Origin: Leucobacter sp. G161
GTDB lineage: Bacteria > Actinomycetota > Actinomycetes > Actinomycetales > Microbacteriaceae
Direction of reading: 5' to 3'
Assembly: GCF_001482305.1 (NCBI RefSeq)
Contig: NZ_LOHP01000058.1
Span: 37,348 to 101,347 of the forward strand
DNA length: 64,000 nucleotides
Shown here in pieces: positions 22,001 to 30,188 of the stretch. Position numbers and translations under genes: made by a program. The notes under the pieces are model-generated. The model made no database searches, was not told the DNA's origin, and saw only the letters and a program-made list of their open reading frames with translations. Position 1 is the first letter of the stretch; the number at the start of each line of letters is the position of its first letter.

Positions 22001-23493
22001 GAAGGTTCTGCCTGCTCGTTTGCCTCGGCGGTGAACTTGATCTCGCTCGAACTGCCGGGCTCCACTGGGCCGGTGAAGTCGAGCTGGAAGTGCTTCAGTG
22101 ATCCGAAGTCTGCGGGGAGCGCGGGGAAGTCGCTCCCGTCTGTAAGGTCGGCGGTGAACGTCTGCTCCGCGCCGGTCTTGTCAAGGTAGACAAAGGTGAT
22201 CTCGCCGCTCTGAGCGGTCTTAGGGAACTGCACCTTCGAGGTGAACTTCTTGAAGTCGAGCTCGGCAGCGAAGTCGCCGCTCGCGGGCTCACGAATCGAG
22301 AAGGTGTCGAGGTTCAGTGCGCTCGTATTGGTGCCTTTGAGGGTGACCGTGGTCTGTTGTCCCTCGATTAGTTCGTTCGGGGAGAATGACTTCTCCGCCT
22401 GCACGGAAAGCGCCTCCGTGAGAATCGTGTAATCGGCCTCGTCGTCGGCGACCGCGGTGTCCCCACCGAGCCCTACTTCACTCTCGACGGTGTTGTTCAC
22501 GACCGTCTTTTCCTTAAGCTCTTCAACATCATTGCGCTGCTCGAGGTTCAGCACAAAACCACCACCGGCGTTGGTGGGGATCTTTGAACCGTCTGCAGCG
22601 GTGAACGTGACGCGCACGCCCTTGGCGTCGCCGGGCGGTGCGTGTGGCATAGCACTGGCAGACAGCACCTCTGAGACCCATTCGCCGTCGATGAAGTACT
22701 CGACCGTTGCGGTGTCCTGCGCACCTTCGGGGAAGGTGAGGGAATCGATTGTCGCGATCTTGAGCAGGTCAAACGGGTTCGGTGAGGCGGTCGGATCGGT
22801 GGGGTCCGTGAGCGTGAGCGTCCCGCCGCCCGCGTTCGCCTTGTTCGTGCCGTTCACGGTGAGTTGCGTCTTCGAGCCGGGCTCAGCCTGGCCGGAGGTG
22901 GGGTTGTAGAACTTCTCAGCCTCGGTGACGAGCTTCTTCTCCACTACTGGGACGACCTCGACGACATCCGAAACCTCGACAGCATTTTCTGCATCAGCCG
23001 TCGCGGTGTTCACGATTGGCTTGCCATTTGCCTCATAAGGGAGGTCTTCGCGCAGGCGCACCTGAATGGTCACCACCGCGTCGGCGTTCTCAACCAGACC
23101 GACACTGCCATCACCGAGTGGGTCGGTGAACTCGACGGTGACCTGGTTGCCTTCGACAACCGGAGGATTTGACTTCGCGTTACTCACCGACACGCTGTCG
23201 GGAATGATCTCGAACTCGGCAGGGATCAGATCGGAAAGCGTCGCGCCGCGGCAGCCGAGATCTGAAATCGTCGAACAGCCGAGTTCAATGCGGTACTCCA
23301 TGACCTCGCCGGGCTTGAGCGATTCCTTCGAAGCGGACTTCGTGATCTCGAGCACCGAGGTGGTTTCGGCCGCGAGTCCCGCTTGCGGCGTGGTGATAAC
23401 CATGCCCAATCCGAGGGCAACGCCCACTGTGAGCGCGATGCTCCGCGCACCGGATTTCGTAAGTTTTCCTAAGCGGCCCACGTTAGTCCCCAT
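16099..23493 (-). CDS. Giant LPXTG-anchored surface protein (2464 aa) with DUF11-like and five DUF5979-like domains
   Basis: A secreted, wall-anchored protein. Residues 1-42 form a signal peptide ending AGLAAE. Most of the chain is a series of beta-sandwich modules of the DUF11/isopeptide type (repeats of phrases such as VEKKLVTEAEKFYNP, VTVSKGWSGGPLG, KKLSPGEIWGYPG). About residues 1890-2390 hold five DUF5979-like modules, each with a Cys pair (for example LEVLCTVQ...GARCTVQ). The C-terminus has LPGTG, a hydrophobic helix and RARR, the sortase signal. GTG at 23481, with GGGGA upstream, is an alternative start. Role: probably adhesion or a cell-surface stalk. The only sortase in the window is class E, which prefers LAXTG. 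Confidence 0.88.
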   Translation of the reverse strand: MGTNVGRLGKLTKSGARSIALTVGVALGLGMVITTPQAGLAAETTSVLEITKSASKESLKPGEVMEYRIELGCSTISDLGCRGATLSDLIPAEFEIIPDSVSVSNAKSNPPVVEGNQVTVEFTDPLGDGSVGLVENADAVVTIQVRLREDLPYEANGKPIVNTATADAENAVEVSDVVEVVPVVEKKLVTEAEKFYNPTSGQAEPGSKTQLTVNGTNKANAGGGTLTLTDPTDPTASPNPFDLLKIATIDSLTFPEGAQDTATVEYFIDGEWVSEVLSASAMPHAPPGDAKGVRVTFTAADGSKIPTNAGGGFVLNLEQRNDVEELKEKTVVNNTVESEVGLGGDTAVADDEADYTILTEALSVQAEKSFSPNELIEGQQTTVTLKGTNTSALNLDTFSIREPASGDFAAELDFKKFTSKVQFPKTAQSGEITFVYLDKTGAEQTFTADLTDGSDFPALPADFGSLKHFQLDFTGPVEPGSSSEIKFTAEANEQAEPSKKVTNVVGVDGTAGSKPANDTAEADVTFSEKKLEIVTEKKLSPGEIWGYPGEGVLVQLPTTVVKPGSNVPANEIIVSDPAQYSDGKPVDSSGFWDHFTPQAVTNTDVPAGATLTVRYWDTEAEEWRTIPGFDALTGVVTKDIPEEIRKKMGGIQFAFTKPDPGFEPHEAGEFNVNPSFTATLDEKYEGDKPLELANCATSSDSATTEGNPIEDVTDAPSCDDITVNAPVPGEYDLFDKTWVDAGNPAQIVQRSGDHATTRLHWSTENLAFDRMTLGETRLGKIPGAGPADAVADTTFEAFNLVAVKAVTKDTGFTKGWDMITAIDLWIDGAWVPAANATGLPFTKTMSDIELTADEQRDATAVRIVLEENREGRTSSDAPAPGTGLTKSMGRDRKVDLEWELRDVRRSNPAKAVIASEIFNVAGEEGLVKNWGSATGEQPGGGVEHDQEDDDITIVPRPLGVTVSKGWSGGPLGVPALDVPASSYPTSRVTISAKNTSQQKVDQLTIVDPGEGKASPFEIFTLRSIVKAPHPVEGGDADKTLVVLTKSDGSIINPTGKGGATPGQAIAMTPAELADVVKIELRHEGRIVSGATATATRQLDLQLRKTHRSDPSKPVTVVDSPVKNGTTASVTDLLGLEQEHSVDSSDDAQIKVDTFELGVLTTKKFTPDTQVAEILPGEESYAEEDWAAISMELTGRPTGTARADKLVVTDSGANRSADAGSAESFWNAYRFEGFTGDTLAVPNPINRVQVELLFGEYTFDEEANTLDFTADVSAGVEGWKAGTASPVTVKGGKVENAAATLLADIVPQDFDKVRGIRFTYTAVDSEGEAIAFENPANPHAKIDLHMKRRAFLVTPTDTPVPYTALPVAPGEPADGNGGVFTNTVDANVESFMKFPVAGSDDLLPLVASTQATTKIYYVDAGIEVAVEKTPLGAQAPGSVIPFKLKTTNTVVRVEDNEINSANAIGQPVIIDRLPVGTNGKPQLVFDPDMEESKRFSYELENRMAPATSVLPTNPTGVTVSYLDKDEKPVVDGAEPVMIKFEFPKGTNLYPGEVYTITANMMFRPGVLAGSENGLTNQFGVSSGLGEKFAGCNFETELDPQVDECGTTTEVYPTEAGALRGKKYVRANDNELGLADVPNPNAGLPHVPHFGDTDTGYFAGNSVPITKPLGKETWREEMQNTGTLAMDKVVTIDSLPDVGDQGAIVLLPRKSEWRPSWEGNIGVVTDTAPDGAKYRDDVMPTRYYSNSEDPACVADLKPTEQQCDAGYWQPLPDDLNAAGIDPKDVRHVKMVFEFPKGKELQPGERLAYTFETRTPAQAPKMTADTVAWNSIGVGAQTVSSDGQKRASVLPTEGLRVGVALATGPLSVLKTVVGEGAEGFAPDTFDLEVLCTVQSPDNPELKVALDPIGITVQADETYTLEQPLPFGARCTVQDKPGANGESSSEILGGTVAAGRDGEPVALLELENRYDLGSFTVAKTVDGAVNAAGDPQDYGSFSVATACTFQGEPLDLPVTETELTAGGPAWLVNNLPIGAICTFTETNSNGAAAQLTSGGTPLEENEDGSWTFEITNDAPDLQLQLENTFATGAIELTKKLEGDGVAALADDTKFTFDVLCTFEGETVYEDTVQLTKADVVAGKKHTITKLPAGAECGFTETDDGGATSATMTPEQPVVVEDGAKATFTAVNTFTLAAFEIVKQLEGDGVAALADDTTFTFDVLCTFEGEDVFTDTFEITKAEALEGKVVRVDTLPAGAKCGVTETGTGGATSSVVTPDTSEEPVLAGSLTEPVRFTAVNTYDAGALQVTKEIVGDGASLAADKTFTVALACSVDGGATELLIPGGADRELSLEGGLVASYEGLPVGAECELREAEAAGAASVTITRNSGDATVGTATVVADEVIELTVVNEFPLDPPVPPVDEGGEKPGDGDKPKLPGTGGELPLGWLFAGGGLVLLGAVLVVLRARRVTNE
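16290..17900 (-). repeat. Five tandem DUF5979-like modules within the giant surface protein
   Basis: Each unit is about 300 bases and encodes a module that starts with a K-T/E-V-G type strand and contains two cysteines, one in a CT-F/V segment and one in a G-A-x-C segment. Two adjacent copies share the segment GDGVAALADDT followed by FTFDVLCTFEGE but use different synonymous codons. The duplication is therefore not very recent, or selection removed nucleotide identity. Boundaries are approximate. Confidence 0.75.
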
Positions 23494-23636
23494 CCCTCAT
23501 GAGCATGTCGTCACACCAAAACCCCCGAACGACACATTTTGGCTCCACAGAAATCTATGAACCGCTTTTGCGCACCCTGAGCTTGGGAGACTTCGGTATT
23601 TCCACCCGTTCCACGCCATTTCCCTGCCAGAAACGC

Positions 23637-23672
23637 ATACAGGGCCCGCACCTTTCGGTACGGGCCCTGTAT
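23637..23672 (-). terminator. Hairpin terminator of the second surface-protein gene
   Basis: Perfect 12-base arms ATACAGGGCCCG (23637-23648) and CGGGCCCTGTAT (23661-23672); an ACC/GGT pair can extend the stem inside the loop. On the minus strand it follows the stop at 23710 by about 38 bases and is followed by TGCGTTTCT. The rest of 23494-23709 holds the upstream region of the giant gene; I see no further gene. Confidence 0.75.
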
Positions 23673-23709
23673 GGGGTGCGACTAGTAACTTAGCCGCAAG
23701 GCGTCAGCC

Positions 23710-26700
23710 TTAGGCGTTCTGCCCGTTGCGGCGACGTGCCAGCAGCAGTGCGCCAGCGCCAAGCACCAGCAGGCCTGCTGCACCAGCAGCGTAGCCCCAC
23801 TCAAACGAGCCACCCGTTGCGGGGAGCTTGCCGAGCGGCACGGAGCCTTCCGGCTGCTCAGGCGTCACGCCCGGCACGACCGGCGTGGTCTCGTTGACGA
23901 TGACGCCAGCGTCCCACGTCGGGTCGATGCCCTGCGTTGCCTTGATGCCGCCGACGAGATCGCCGTACTGGTAGTCAAGCGTGAGCTCAGCGTTGGAATC
24001 GTCAAGGACGATCCAGGTGCTGAAGCCCTGTGCTCCGGCGTTCGAGTCAAGCGAGGTGTCGCCACCGTCGGTCTTCGTGAACGAGTAGAGCTTCGCCTGA
24101 GCAGGAGTCAGCTCGAACTGCACACGGTACTTGCCCGCGCGAAGCTCGTCGAAGACGTACAGCCCATTCTCATCGGTGGTGGTTTCTGCGACCAGGGTGC
24201 CCTGCTCGTCGAAGAGGCGCACAATGACGTCCTTGAGCGTGTGCTCAGTTTCGCTCTGCAGGCCATCCTTGTTGCATCAATCCAAACAACGTCGCCAATC
24301 GCGTAGGTCTTCGGCTTGAACCCGAAGTCGAGCGACGGATCACGATCCCCGTCGTTCACGAGATCGGTGCGCGACTCAGCGGTCCACCCCGACGAATCAA
24401 GCTCACGGTCGTCCGTGCCCTCAACCTTCGTGGGGATGAGCCCCTCGAGTGCCTTCTGGGTGCCCTCATCGTCCTGATCGATGGTGACCGTGTAGGTCTC
24501 GCCATCCTTCAGAGCGGGGAGGTCAGTGAACTCGTAGAAGCCGTTCTCGTCGGTGACGACAGGCTTCACCTCGTTGCCGAACACGTCAGTAACGGGCTTG
24601 CCGTTCGGACCGGTCACGACCAGCTTTACGCCGGGGAGCGGCTTCTCGTCGGGGCTGGTGCCCTGCACGCCGTCGCCGTCCACGTCAAGCCAGACGTAGT
24701 CGCCAACGGAGACCTTCTTCGAGTGGAACCCGAAATCGAGCGAGTAATCCTTGTCGCCGTCGTTGACGAGATCGTCACGCGAGACAGCGGTCCACTTCGA
24801 GGAATCCTTCTCGCGGTCATCGGTGCCCTCGGTCTTGGTCGGAACCAAGCCCTCAAGCGCCTTCTGCGTGCCCTTGTCCTCGCGGTCGATCGAAACCGTG
24901 TAGGTCTCGCCAGCCTTCAGAGCGGGGAGGTCGGTGAACTCGTAGAAGCCATCGTCGTTCGTCACGACCGGCGCTACCTCGTTGCCGAACACATCGGTCA
25001 CGGGCTTGCCATCGGGGCCGGTGAGCACGAGCTTGACACCCTCAATAGGAGTCTCGCCCTTGTCAGTGCCCTGGATGCCGTCACCGTCGATGTCGAGCCA
25101 GACGTAGTCACCCACAGAGACCGACTTCGAGTGGAAGCCGAAGTCGAGCGTCGGGTCACGATCGCCGTCGTTGACGAGATCATCACGCGAAACAGCCGTC
25201 CAGGTCGAGGAGTCAAGTGCACGATCATCGGTGCCGTTCTCCTTGGTGGGAACGAGGCCCTCGAGCGCCTTCACGGTGCTCTTATCGTCCTGCACGATCG
25301 AAACCGTGTAGGTCTGGCCCTCTTCAAGCGCCGGCAGGTCCGTGAACTCGTAGAATCCGTTGGCGTCCGTAACCGTCGGCTCGACAGCATTGCCGTCGAT
25401 GTCGCTCACTGGCTGGCCGTTCGGGCCGGTCAGCTTGAGCTTGACACCCTCGATGGGGGTCTCGCCCGCATCCTGGATACCGTCACGGTTTGCATCGAGC
25501 CACACGTAGTCGCCGACAGATACCTTCTTCACCGCGCTGCGCGGGGTGTTGAAGAACTTGGTCTCCTGCGAGGTGCCGTCCTCGTCAACGACGAGCACAA
25601 CCGGTTCGGTCTTCTTCACGAAGTCCTTGGGCGCCTTGAGCTCGTGCACGGTGTACGTGCCCGCGGTCTTCACCGTCGGCACCGCGTCGAACTTCTTGCC
25701 ATCCTTCTCGCCTGCAAGACGGAGCTTGCCACCGACGATGTACATGTCCTCGATGACGACCTTGCCGGCAGCGTCACGCAGCTCGAAGCGCGCGTCACGG
25801 TCGGTGATGGGGTCGCCCGTCGGATCCATCTCGTTGATCTTGGAGATATCGAGCGGCATGTCGTTTGTCGGGGTGATCGTGACCTTCTCGGGGCCGATGG
25901 CGTTCTCCACGCCCTCGCCGTCGACGAAGTCCTTGATCTTCACCTTGAAGAACAGCACGGTGATCTTGCCGCCTTCGATCTTCTGATCCTTGGCGACAGT
26001 GATGCGGTTGTCTGCTTCGCTGAACTTCGCGGTCAGTTCCGTACCGGGGATCCGGTAGTCGCCCTTGCCCGCGGTCGCGCCGTCCTCAACCTGATCAGGA
26101 TTCACGAATCCAACGAACTCAAGGTTGTCGACGAGCTGGTCGTTGATGTCGTAGAGCATCTTCGAGTAGCCGAGCGTCGGAATGAACTCGATACGGTACA
26201 CAAACTCATCGGTGACGAGCGAACCGTCCGAGGCGAGTTCGGCACGGAGGTTCGTAGTGAACTTGCCCTTTGCCGGGTTGTACACGGTTTTCTTGACGTC
26301 AATCTCGCGGCCACCGATGCCTGCCGAAGACTGCGTCTTCGACGTAAACACGGTCTCCGAGTCCTCGCCCAGGTAGGACGCAGAGTTCTTCACGACTACT
26401 GCTTCATTGCCTTCGAGCGGCTTCGTCGGGAATGTAACCGTGAACTTGTAGCCCTTGTCGAGCGGCTGCGAGGCGGGCCCAGAGCCCTTGGGCAGCGGGA
26501 AAGCATCCGTCGGGGTGAACACCAGGTCATTCGCCTCGTTCAGAGACAGCTCGAAGCTGGTGCCGTCAAGGTCGTACGACTCGTCGTACTTTCCGGTGAT
26601 CGACGCCTTGATGTCCGCCAGCGTTCCCGCCCGGACGTCGAGGAGATTGTGGTCGATGTGATCGACAACGGCCGACTTCGCCGCGTCGCCCAGGCCGTAG

Positions 26701-27663
26701 CCCACGGTAAACGTGAACGGGATCTCCGCGACCTTCTGGCCTTCTTCAAGAACGATGGGCTGGGTGCTGCCCTCCTTCTTGAACTTGGTCTTGTCGTTGA
26801 CGCTTTCGCCGGGCTTCTTGCCGGTGCCGACCTTGTGTTCGACACCGCTCCAGTAACCGTCACCCTTCGCGTAGTCGAAGCGCGCGTTGTTCTTGATCCC
26901 CGTGAACAGCGCGGAGAAGTACGGGTTGTTCTCAGGGTCGTCAGTCTTAACCGCATCTTCGACGTGGACAAGCTGCGCCTTCACCTTGATGGCGTGCTTC
27001 TGCTCGGTGTCCTTGCCAACGTTGATCCGCAGGGTTTGTCCGTCGAGCATGTACTTGCCGACGTACGCGTCGCCCGCGAACTCTTCGGGAGTCACACCAG
27101 CAACGGGTGCGTACGGTGCCGAGATGAAATCCTCGTCGCTTACGAGCCACTCAAGGTTCTTTGGCAGGTCGTCAGTGATGACAACGTTACGCTTCAGCTC
27201 GTGTTTCGTACCGACAAAATCCTTGAACTGCGTCAGGTCAGCGCGGAAGTTGTAGGTCACCGGAAGGGCGGGATCGAGCGTGACACCGTCTTCCTTGAGC
27301 GTGATCTTGGTGTTCTCCGGAAGGTCGGTGCCCTTGTTGAACGCGTCCCCGATGCCGGGTGAGGGCGCAGTGGGTGTCTCCCCCGCGATGTAGTAGCTCT
27401 TCCAACTCTCAGCACCGGCAATCGTCGCAGTGTTCTTGAGTTCGATGCTGTAGGTCTTGCCCTCGGTGAGCTCGCCGTTATCTTCCTTGAATTTGTCGAG
27501 CTCAATCTGAAGCGCGTCGCGGAGCTTCGCGAGTGCGCGCTCATCAGCGATCTTGGCCTTGTACCTCAGCGTGTACATCGAGTTCTGCTCAGCGTTGATG
27601 GTGTGCTCGAAAGAGGTGCCCTCATAGCCAGCGATCTCCACGGCCTCAGACTGCTTAGGCGGA
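23710..27663 (-). pseudogene. C-terminal portion of an SdrD-like LPXTG adhesin, cut off by IS30 and frameshifted
   Basis: From the IS edge at 27663 the minus strand encodes about 1315 residues of a wall protein: adhesin-like beta modules (CnaA/Ig-type, DUF11-like), then four SdrD B-like prealbumin repeats (VSVGDYVWLD...), then LPATGG, a hydrophobic helix and RRRNG. The signal peptide part is on the other side of the insertion (29397-30188). A further 1-base deletion at 24272-24273 (rc GCAACAAGG; GCAAACAAGG would give the repeat-typical DANKDG) splits the last repeat from the anchor. As sequenced, no anchored product can be made. The gene is the neighbour and likely partner of the 2464-aa protein. 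Confidence 0.88.
24308..25527 (-). repeat. Three tandem SdrD B-like repeats, about 405 bases each
   Basis: Units at about 25123-25527, 24718-25122 and 24308-24717, each starting VSVGDYVWLD and ending in a DFGFHSK- or DFGFKPK-type segment, with the shared cores NGFYEFTDLPAL and LEGLVPTK. Each contains calcium-type acidic DxDGDGxQ loops. A fourth, diverged copy (IGDVVWIDA...) follows at 24307 and holds the frameshift. In staphylococcal SdrD such B repeats bind calcium and form a rigid stalk. Confidence 0.85.
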
Positions 27664-29103
27664 TTCAACTGGTCGTCGCAACACCTCGAACACGGAGGTG
27701 TGGAATGGCCCGAAGACAACAGGACGCGGACCGGGCGGTCCGTCCGAAGCTCAGGTCCCCAGGGCATCCGAAGTTTCAGCGACAGGTTGAGGCTGGGTTC
27801 TGGGTGGAGATCGCGAAAGGGCTGCTGCCTGCAGAAGCTGCCATAGCGGTTGGTGTGTCGCAGCCGGTGGGGCAACGCTGGTTCCATAATGCTGGAGGAA
27901 TGCCACCATTTGATCTGACACATCAACTCTCGGGCCGATATTTGTCGTTTGTGGAACGTGAGGAGATCGCGTTGCTTCGCGTGCAAGGCAGAGGGGTACG
28001 TGAGATTGCTCGCGCGATCGGTCGCGATCCTGGAACGATCTCCAGGGAGCTGCGCCGTAATACTGCAACTCGCAACACGAATAGTGGGTATCGGGCATCT
28101 GTTGCCCAATGGAAAGCAGACATGGTCGCGAAGCGACCCAAGGTTGCGAAGCTCGTTGCGAACCCGCGACTACATGCGTATGTGCAAGAACGGCTCGCGG
28201 GGCAGATCCAGCACCCGGAAGGTGCGGTTATAGCCCGTCCGCAGTCGCCGAGGTTTACTGGCAACAACAAGCCACATCGGAAGGATCGGGCGTGGGTATG
28301 GGCGTGGAGCCCGGAGCAGATCGCGAACCGGCTCCGGGTTGATTTCCCCGATGATGAGAGTATGCGAATCAGTCACGAAGCGATCTACCAGTCGCTGTAT
28401 ATCGAGGGGCGTGGCGCGCTGAAGCGTGAGCTGGTGTGGTGTTTGCGGACTGGGAGAGCGTTGCGGGTGCCGCGGGAGCGGTCGCGTCGGAAGACGTGGG
28501 CGCATGTCACCCCGGAAACGCTGATCAGTGAGCGTCCTGCAGAGGTGGCTGACCGCGCGGTTCCTGGTCATTGGGAGGGTGATTTGCTTATCGGTCTGGA
28601 ACGTTCGGCGATTGGCACTGTGGTCGAGCGGAAGACGAGATACACCAAGCTGGTGCACCTGCCGCGCGAAGAGGGATACCGGCATAAGGAGACCCCGAAG
28701 AATGGGCCAGCGCTTGGCGGGTACGGGGCAATCACGATGAAGAACGCCCTCGCGGACAGTATGTCGGTACTGCCGACTGAGCTGGTGAGGTCGCTTACCT
28801 GGGATCGTGGGAAGGAGATGTCGGCGCATGCCCAGTTCAGGGTGGAAACTGGGATTCCGGTATTTTTCGCTGACCCGCAGTCGCCGTGGCAGCGCGGCAC
28901 GAATGAGAACACGAACGGGCTCCTGAGACAGTACTTCCCGAAAGGGACGAATCTCTCCAGGTGGGGTGCTGAAGCTCTTGAGGCGGTGGCTCATGCGTTG
29001 AACAGCAGGCCTCGGAAATCTCTTGGGTGGAAGACACCGACAGAAGCATTCAACGAGCAGCTACTCTTGGTTCAACAAGCCGGTGTTGCATCGACCGGTT
29101 GAA
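27664..29103 (+). mobile_element. IS30-family insertion sequence
   Basis: About 1.44 kb. The ends are 22-base imperfect inverted repeats: left 27664-27685 (TTCAACTGG... to ...GCAACACC) and right 29082-29103, 19 of 22 positions matching. One transposase gene fills the element, its stop lying inside the right repeat. The left end abuts the adhesin coding sequence directly; the right end abuts a fragment of a second IS30-like element. No matching target duplication is seen across the two edges, which suggests a deletion after or during insertion. Confidence 0.85.
27705..29102 (+). CDS. IS30 family transposase
   Basis: A 465-aa DDE transposase. N-terminal helix-turn-helix domains include FVEREEIALLRVQGRGVREIA and GRDPGTISRELRRN. 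The DDE catalytic core is HWEGDLLIG (first D), LTWDRGKEM (second D) and PWQRGTNENTNGLLRQ (E), the standard IS30 signature. The frame is open further upstream to 27603 but that part is outside the element; the ATG at 27705 lies just inside the left repeat with GGAGGTGTGGA upstream. It looks intact, so the element may still be mobile. Confidence 0.93.
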   Translation: MARRQQDADRAVRPKLRSPGHPKFQRQVEAGFWVEIAKGLLPAEAAIAVGVSQPVGQRWFHNAGGMPPFDLTHQLSGRYLSFVEREEIALLRVQGRGVREIARAIGRDPGTISRELRRNTATRNTNSGYRASVAQWKADMVAKRPKVAKLVANPRLHAYVQERLAGQIQHPEGAVIARPQSPRFTGNNKPHRKDRAWVWAWSPEQIANRLRVDFPDDESMRISHEAIYQSLYIEGRGALKRELVWCLRTGRALRVPRERSRRKTWAHVTPETLISERPAEVADRAVPGHWEGDLLIGLERSAIGTVVERKTRYTKLVHLPREEGYRHKETPKNGPALGGYGAITMKNALADSMSVLPTELVRSLTWDRGKEMSAHAQFRVETGIPVFFADPQSPWQRGTNENTNGLLRQYFPKGTNLSRWGAEALEAVAHALNSRPRKSLGWKTPTEAFNEQLLLVQQAGVASTG

Positions 29104-29353
29104 CCTGGTCATTTACACCTACGTGGTCTGCGGCGGACTCTTGGGTGTGGCCAGCGTCGCGCAGCGCGAGGTACTCAGATTTCCGTTCGTGGGGAAGCCG
29201 GCGCGAGGTGATCCCGGATTGCCGGGCCCAAGTATGCCCGGTGTGGCGATTGATGCCGAGTTCTCAGGCGACGGCGGTTACTGACCCAATCTCGGACATC
29301 CGGTCGAGGAACAGGGGTTTGAGTGCCGCGAGTTCTTTCCTGGTAAACGACAT
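29104..29353 (-). pseudogene. Truncated IS30-like transposase N-terminus
   Basis: From an ATG at 29353 (AGGGAG upstream) the frame reads MSFTRKELAALKPLFLDRMS and continues into a helix-turn-helix ending VTAVA, then a TGA at 29264-29266 where CGA (Arg) would be expected, then ELGINRHTGHTWARQSG. It is cut after about 83 codons by the intact IS30. No catalytic core remains. Confidence 0.8.
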
Positions 29354-29402
29354 GATGGCCGCAACTCCCTAAATGGTTAGGGTGTTGCGACCATCACTAG
29401 AA
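29104..29402 (-). mobile_element. Remnant of a second IS30-like element (one end only)
   Basis: The outer end 29381-29402 resembles the terminal repeat of the intact IS30 (18 of 22 positions, sharing GTCGCAACACC), in the orientation of a left end read on the minus strand. Inside it starts a transposase reading frame at 29353. The fragment stops at the right edge of the intact IS30, and its other end is not present on the far side of that element. It therefore entered the adhesin gene first, was hit by the second IS30, and lost about 1 kb. Confidence 0.8.
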
Positions 29403-30188
29403 CCCAAGCTTATTCAGGCCCTTCGCGTCCCACCAGATTTTGCTCAGCGAGAATGAGCCGGAAACGAGCGTCATTCCTTCGGCGAGGGTGTCTGTGATGA
29501 CAACGTCCCGAGCATCCTTGCTGTTCACTGAGATTGCGTATGCAATTTCCTTGCCCAAGAATGCCTCAGGGTCGAGAACGACGATGCCGTCCTTACCAAT
29601 GACCGGGCGAGGGAAGGGATATGTGTCATCCTTCTCGAGCCCACTCTTCCAGCCCTTATCATCGACCTCGCGGATCTCGTCAGCGCTGTCCTTGAAGATG
29701 ATGGTCTGCGAGGTCTCGTTGCCGTTGACCCCCCACGTGATCGTCTGTTCAGACGATTCCGTGATCGTGTCAACAGTGAACTTCAGGTCGATCGCGCCGT
29801 TTGCGACCGGGATCGGGTCCTTGAACTTGATCGTCAGGGTGCCGTTGCCGAGCGTGAACTCCTGCACCGCGGTATTCGCAGCGGGAGCTTCCTTGATGGT
29901 GAAGCCCTTGGGCACCGAGATAACGGCGACGTGACCCGCCGGAATCTGGTCGCGGTTGTACTTGATCGTGAGAGTGTACGACTCCCCTTCGATGTACACG
30001 GGCTGCCCGTTATGGTTCGCACTGCCGGTCGGGAACTCAATGTCCACCGTGCCGTTCGCGGCCATCGCGGGCGTGGCATTGAAGCCAGTCACCACTAATA
30101 GTGCAGTTAATAGGCCCGCGAGCAGGGCAGAAAACCCGCTCCAGCGCCTTTTGGGCGCAGCAATGACGCCCGGATATGCCGTAGGCAT
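29397..30188 (-). pseudogene. N-terminal portion (263 aa) of the SdrD-like adhesin, interrupted by IS elements
   Basis: Starts at the ATG at 30188, with GGGGGAT as binding site. It has a signal peptide (residues about 15-44, RRWSGFSALLAGLLTALLV ... cleavage after PAMA) and then beta-rich adhesin modules (VDIEFPTGSANHNGQ, SEQTITWGVNGNETSQ). The reading frame ends at a TAG in the inverted repeat of the IS remnant, right after KGLNKLGF. The natural continuation is the fragment ending at 27663. Without the anchor this product would be released from the cell. Confidence 0.85.

Noticed and set aside
24308..25527. Regularly spaced repeats as a possible CRISPR array
   Set aside because: The repeat unit is about 405 bases and codes in frame for protein domains.
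24723..27362. 879-aa open frame on the plus strand
   Set aside because: It is antisense to the SdrD-like adhesin and shows no recognisable domain; long antisense frames are common in high-GC DNA.
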